Source: Alphaproteobacteria bacterium (GTDB lineage Bacteria > Pseudomonadota > Alphaproteobacteria > UBA2966). From it: a DNA stretch of 64,000 nucleotides. The notes under the pieces were generated by a model. It had not been told where the DNA came from. It made no database searches and saw only the letters and a list, made by a program, of their open reading frames with translations. Where the stretch lies: contig JABILA010000110.1 in the NCBI GenBank assembly GCA_018654745.1, positions 1 through 64,000 of the forward strand. Reading direction: 5' to 3'. Shown piece by piece: positions 60,539 through 64,000 of this stretch. The position numbers and the translations under genes were made by a program. The first letter of the stretch is position 1, and each line of letters opens with the position of its first letter.

Positions 60539-61756
60539 TCAGTTTAGTGTTTCAACAATGCGTTGCAGTGCCGTCTCGGTAGTTGCTGCATCGACCACAA
60601 GGGCGATACGGATATAGGGATCGCCCGGATTAAATCCGTTGTGATCGGTTCTACAGACATAGGCCCCCGGCACAATGCGCACCGCTGCCTCTTGCCATAT
60701 TCGTCTGGTCGCCTCTTCGCCGTTGCCCACTTTCAGCCACAGAAAAAATCCGCCGGGTGGGCGATAAAAACCGTAGCGGCTACCAAGTATGCGCTCTGCT
60801 ATGTCAATTTTATGGCGATACAGTGACCGGCTTTCGGCGACATGGTCATTTTCGCGCCACAAGGCCGCACCCGTTGCCAGGATGGGTAAGGGGATTTGTG
60901 GGGATGAATAAGACCGGAATTGCAAATAGCGTTTCAGCACGACGGGGTCGCCGGCGCAAAAACCGACCCGCAGACCTGGCACGCTGGATCGTTTGGACAG
61001 GGAATGAAAGACCAGAACATTGTCCATGATGTGGTCCGGGTCTCCGCCAATTTTTACACAAGCTTCCAACGCGCCAGGCGGCGGCGTGTTGTCATAGACC
61101 TCGGCATAACATTCATCCACGATCAGCAGAAAATCATGTTTGCGGGCCAGCCGGATCATGTCGCACAGCTGATCGATGTCGGCGACAGCGCCTTGCGGGT
61201 TGGTCGGGTTGCTGACATAGGCGATGGCAGCGCGTTGCAGGATATCTTCATCCAGGGCGGCAAAGTCGGGCAGGAAGCCGGTTTCTTCGGTGGCCGAAAC
61301 ATAGACCGTTTCCGCCCCGGCAAAGACCGAGGCTCCGGCATAAACCTGATAAAAGGGGTTGGCGACCAGGGCAGTGGGCTGAAGGTTCCGGCCGCCCACG
61401 CTTTTACTCTCTGGCACCACGGTCGGGGCGATCAGATAGAGGCCCTCACGACTGCCAGCCAGCGGCACAATATGTCGACCGGGATCAATCATGCCTGCCG
61501 GCAGATCGTAGCGCCAGTTCAGCCATTCGGCGACGGCCTCACGATACTCGCCCGTCCCCAGCAATAACGGGTATTTTCCATACAAATGGCGGTTGGCGTG
61601 CATGGTGTCGCCGACAAGATCCGGGTAGGCATGCTGCGGTTCACCGACGGCCATCATGATCGGCTCCAGATCCGTCGGGGGCGCGATCGGGTCCAACAGC
61701 AGTCGAAGCCGGTCAAATGTCGCAATCCCCAGATTATCCAGGCGCTCAAAGTTCAT
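60539..61756 (-). CDS. Class I/II aminotransferase (DapC/LL-DAP aminotransferase-like)
   Basis: AYVSNPTNPQGAV; VFHSLSKRSSVPGLRVGFCAGD PLP-Lys motif; start refined to 61756. Confidence 0.9.
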   Translation of the reverse strand: MNFERLDNLGIATFDRLRLLLDPIAPPTDLEPIMMAVGEPQHAYPDLVGDTMHANRHLYGKYPLLLGTGEYREAVAEWLNWRYDLPAGMIDPGRHIVPLAGSREGLYLIAPTVVPESKSVGGRNLQPTALVANPFYQVYAGASVFAGAETVYVSATEETGFLPDFAALDEDILQRAAIAYVSNPTNPQGAVADIDQLCDMIRLARKHDFLLIVDECYAEVYDNTPPPGALEACVKIGGDPDHIMDNVLVFHSLSKRSSVPGLRVGFCAGDPVVLKRYLQFRSYSSPQIPLPILATGAALWRENDHVAESRSLYRHKIDIAERILGSRYGFYRPPGGFFLWLKVGNGEEATRRIWQEAAVRIVPGAYVCRTDHNGFNPGDPYIRIALVVDAATTETALQRIVETLN

Positions 61757-62038
61757 CAAATCGCTTTCAGACGGGCTTCGCCAGCTTTGGGACAAAACGA
61801 AAACAGATTTTTGCCAAATAATCTTTGCCAAAGATAAAAGACAAGGTTCCACAACGTTTTAACGGTCAATGTGCATAATGTACCTGAGGAAGTTTTCAAT
61901 TCGTTAACGATAATCACCGACGACCACAAAAAAAGAGATGCCCCCAAATATCTGAAGACACCTCTTTTTCGATCAAACTGTCTCAATCATAAGATCAGAC
62001 CAGCTGATCTCCTCCCCCGGGGATGAACCGGATACGTC

Positions 62039-63268
62039 TTATCGAACGGGAACGTCATCCTCTGGATAGGCAGAAATCTTGTGAATACTAAGATCGGCGC
62101 CGTGATATTCGTCTTCTTCATCCATGCGAATGCCAACAGACAGGCGCAAACCGCCGTAAACGATTAGTCCGCCGATCAGGGCGACAACGATCCCGGCGAC
62201 GGTGCCAAATATCTGGGCACCCAGGGTAACACCACCCATACCGCCCAGGGCTTCAAGGCCAAATACACCGGCAGCGATACCACCCATGGCACCACACAGA
62301 CCATGCAAGGGCCAAACGCCCAGGACATCGTCGATCTTCCACTTGTTCTGACAGGTAGTGAAGGCCCAGACAAACAGGCCCCCAGCGATGACACCGGTCG
62401 CTAGGGCACCCAGCGGGTGCATGATGTCAGACCCGGCGCAAACGGCGACCAGGCCTGCCAGGGCACCGTTATGCACAAAGCCCGGATCATTGCGACCAAA
62501 GAACAGCGCCGCCAGAATACCGCCGCCCATGGCCATCAGTGAGTTCATGGCTACAAGACCGGTAATGCCTTCAACGCTCTGGGCGCTCATGACGTTAAAA
62601 CCGAACCAGCCGACACACAAAATCCACGACCCAAGGGCCAGAAACGGAATGTTGCTGGGCGGAATGCCAACGACCGTACCGTCCTTGCGATAACGACCCT
62701 TGCGGGCACCCAACAGGACAACGGCGACCAGGGCAATCCAGCCGCCCATGGCGTGCACCACAATAGAGCCTGCAAAATCATGGAACTGGGCCCCGAAAGT
62801 GCCTTCGATCCAGTCCTGCAGGCCAAACCGTCCGCCCCAGACCATGCCTTCGAAAAAAGGATAGATAACAGCAACCAGCAAGCCTGTAGCAGCGACTTGC
62901 GGCCAGAATTTGGCGCGTTCGGCGATCCCACCTGAAATAATGGCTGGAATAGCTGCCGCAAATGTCAGCAGGAAGAAGAATTTCACAAGGTCATAGCCAT
63001 TGCTGGCGAAGGGGCTGCCCTTCGCGCTGCCGCTTAGAACCTGGGCACTGGCGAAAAAATCGATGCCATAGGCCACGGCGTAACCAATAAAAAAGTAAGC
63101 CATGGTCGATGTCGCAAAATCGACAATGATTTTGACAAGTGCGTTAACCTGGTTCTTTTTGCGGACGGTGCCGACTTCCAGAAAGGCGAAACCTGCGTGC
63201 ATGAACAGCACCAGAATGGCACCCATCAGGACAAAAAAGACATCTGCCCCTGTTTTAAACGCTTCCAT
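62039..63268 (-). CDS. amtB: Ammonium transporter (Amt family)
   Basis: DFAGSIVVHAMGGWIALVAVVLLGARKGRY; FFGRNDPGFVHNGALAGLVAVCAGSDIMHPLGAL. Confidence 0.94.
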   Translation of the reverse strand: MEAFKTGADVFFVLMGAILVLFMHAGFAFLEVGTVRKKNQVNALVKIIVDFATSTMAYFFIGYAVAYGIDFFASAQVLSGSAKGSPFASNGYDLVKFFFLLTFAAAIPAIISGGIAERAKFWPQVAATGLLVAVIYPFFEGMVWGGRFGLQDWIEGTFGAQFHDFAGSIVVHAMGGWIALVAVVLLGARKGRYRKDGTVVGIPPSNIPFLALGSWILCVGWFGFNVMSAQSVEGITGLVAMNSLMAMGGGILAALFFGRNDPGFVHNGALAGLVAVCAGSDIMHPLGALATGVIAGGLFVWAFTTCQNKWKIDDVLGVWPLHGLCGAMGGIAAGVFGLEALGGMGGVTLGAQIFGTVAGIVVALIGGLIVYGGLRLSVGIRMDEEDEYHGADLSIHKISAYPEDDVPVR

Positions 63269-63513
63269 AAAATCCTCCAAAAACCCTGTTTGTTCCAGCT
63301 ACGAGATGATTTTCAGGCCAGAACCAGGCCAGAACCAGGTCATAACCGGGTATATGCTTTTACTTTTCGCGCAAAATTAGGGTTGCAGAGAAAAGTTCAA
63401 ATTCTGATTCACATATCAATCGCCGTGCCAGTTGATGAACAGCGCCAAATTTAGCCTTAAGCGATTGATATCAATAGACAAGTTTTCTGACACGAGCCGG
63501 TAAGGGAGACGAC

Positions 63514-63550
63514 GCAAAAAAGTCGCCTGCCCAATTAATAGGCAGACGAC
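63514..63550 (-). terminator. Rho-independent terminator after the upstream ammonium transporter
   Basis: Minus strand GTCGTCTGCC-tattaattg-GGCAGGCGAC followed by TTTTTTG. Confidence 0.8.
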
Positions 63551-63600
63551 TGGTTTGTGTCCAAAATTTAGGCGTTGAACCGCCTGGTTATCACTTGGTA

Positions 63601-64000
63601 TCAGACGGTTTGAGAACCATGACCGAATTCCGGGTAGGCTTCCAGGCCGAGTTCGGTACGGTCGGCACCCATGACTTCCGCTTCTTCATCAAGGCGAAGG
63701 CCAACGGTTGCTTTCAGCGCGAACCAAACAATGGAGCTGGCGACGATCACGAAGGCGCCGATGGCGACTACACCAACTGCCTGAGTGGCAAAGTTGGCAT
63801 CACCATTGGTGAAGGGAACGGCCATCGTGCCCCATATACCAGCCATCAGGTGAACCGGAATGGCACCAACGACATCGTCGATTTTCAGCTTGTCCAGCAT
63901 GGGAACCGCGAAGACCACGATGATGCCACCGACAGCACCAATGATCAGGGCTGATCCCATGGTTGGCGAATCCGGTCCGGCCGTGATGCTGACCAGACCA
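63601..64000 (-). CDS. amtB: Ammonium transporter (Amt family), C-terminal part; gene continues past window end
   Basis: Frame stays open to 64000 (GLVSITAGPDSPTMGSALIIGAVGGIIVVFAVPMLDKLKIDDVVGAIPVHLMAGIWGTMAVP). Confidence 0.92.
   Translation of the reverse strand, partial: GLVSITAGPDSPTMGSALIIGAVGGIIVVFAVPMLDKLKIDDVVGAIPVHLMAGIWGTMAVPFTNGDANFATQAVGVVAIGAFVIVASSIVWFALKATVGLRLDEEAEVMGADRTELGLEAYPEFGHGSQTV

Noticed and set aside
61917-61975. Hairpin aaaaagagatg...cacctcttttt between the aminotransferase and amtB
   Set aside because: Could be a bidirectional terminator, but the stem is weak and the loop long, so I did not list it as a feature.

Overview
The window is 64 kb of a gene-dense alphaproteobacterial chromosome, probably Rhodospirillales-like (inferred from gene content, not from a search). 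I support about 59 protein-coding genes. No rRNA, tRNA, CRISPR array, transposase or prophage was recognised. Landmarks: (1) an origin-proximal block mnmE-mnmG-rsmG-parA-parB with two perfect parS palindromes, one intergenic and one inside the rsmG coding sequence, followed by holA-lptE-leuS; (2) a porin flanked by two sulfotransferases, with a GT9-like glycosyltransferase, a methyltransferase and an APS kinase fused to EF-Tu/CysN-like domains lacking the G domain; (3) a tryptophan dioxygenase/kynurenine formamidase pair; (4) a response regulator / MBL hydrolase / methyltransferase / class III cyclase / serine hydrolase run; (5) a ~13 kb, largely translationally coupled minus-strand gene train joining four glycosyltransferases, a phosphatase, a polysaccharide deacetylase and a small membrane protein to a complete oligopeptide-type ABC importer. 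It is divergent from an unusual 885-aa ABC exporter-like protein with degenerate Walker A and B motifs and a large insertion in its nucleotide-binding domain; (6) lolA-ftsK, an aminotransferase and two tandem ammonium transporters. The best candidates for an undescribed system are the glycan/importer/degenerate exporter locus (39-56 kb) and the sulfation locus (17-24 kb). Palindromic repeat clusters occur at 1-510 and 38630-38731, and a perfect 30-bp inverted repeat at 1580-1653. All family calls come from reading motifs by eye; no database search was run.
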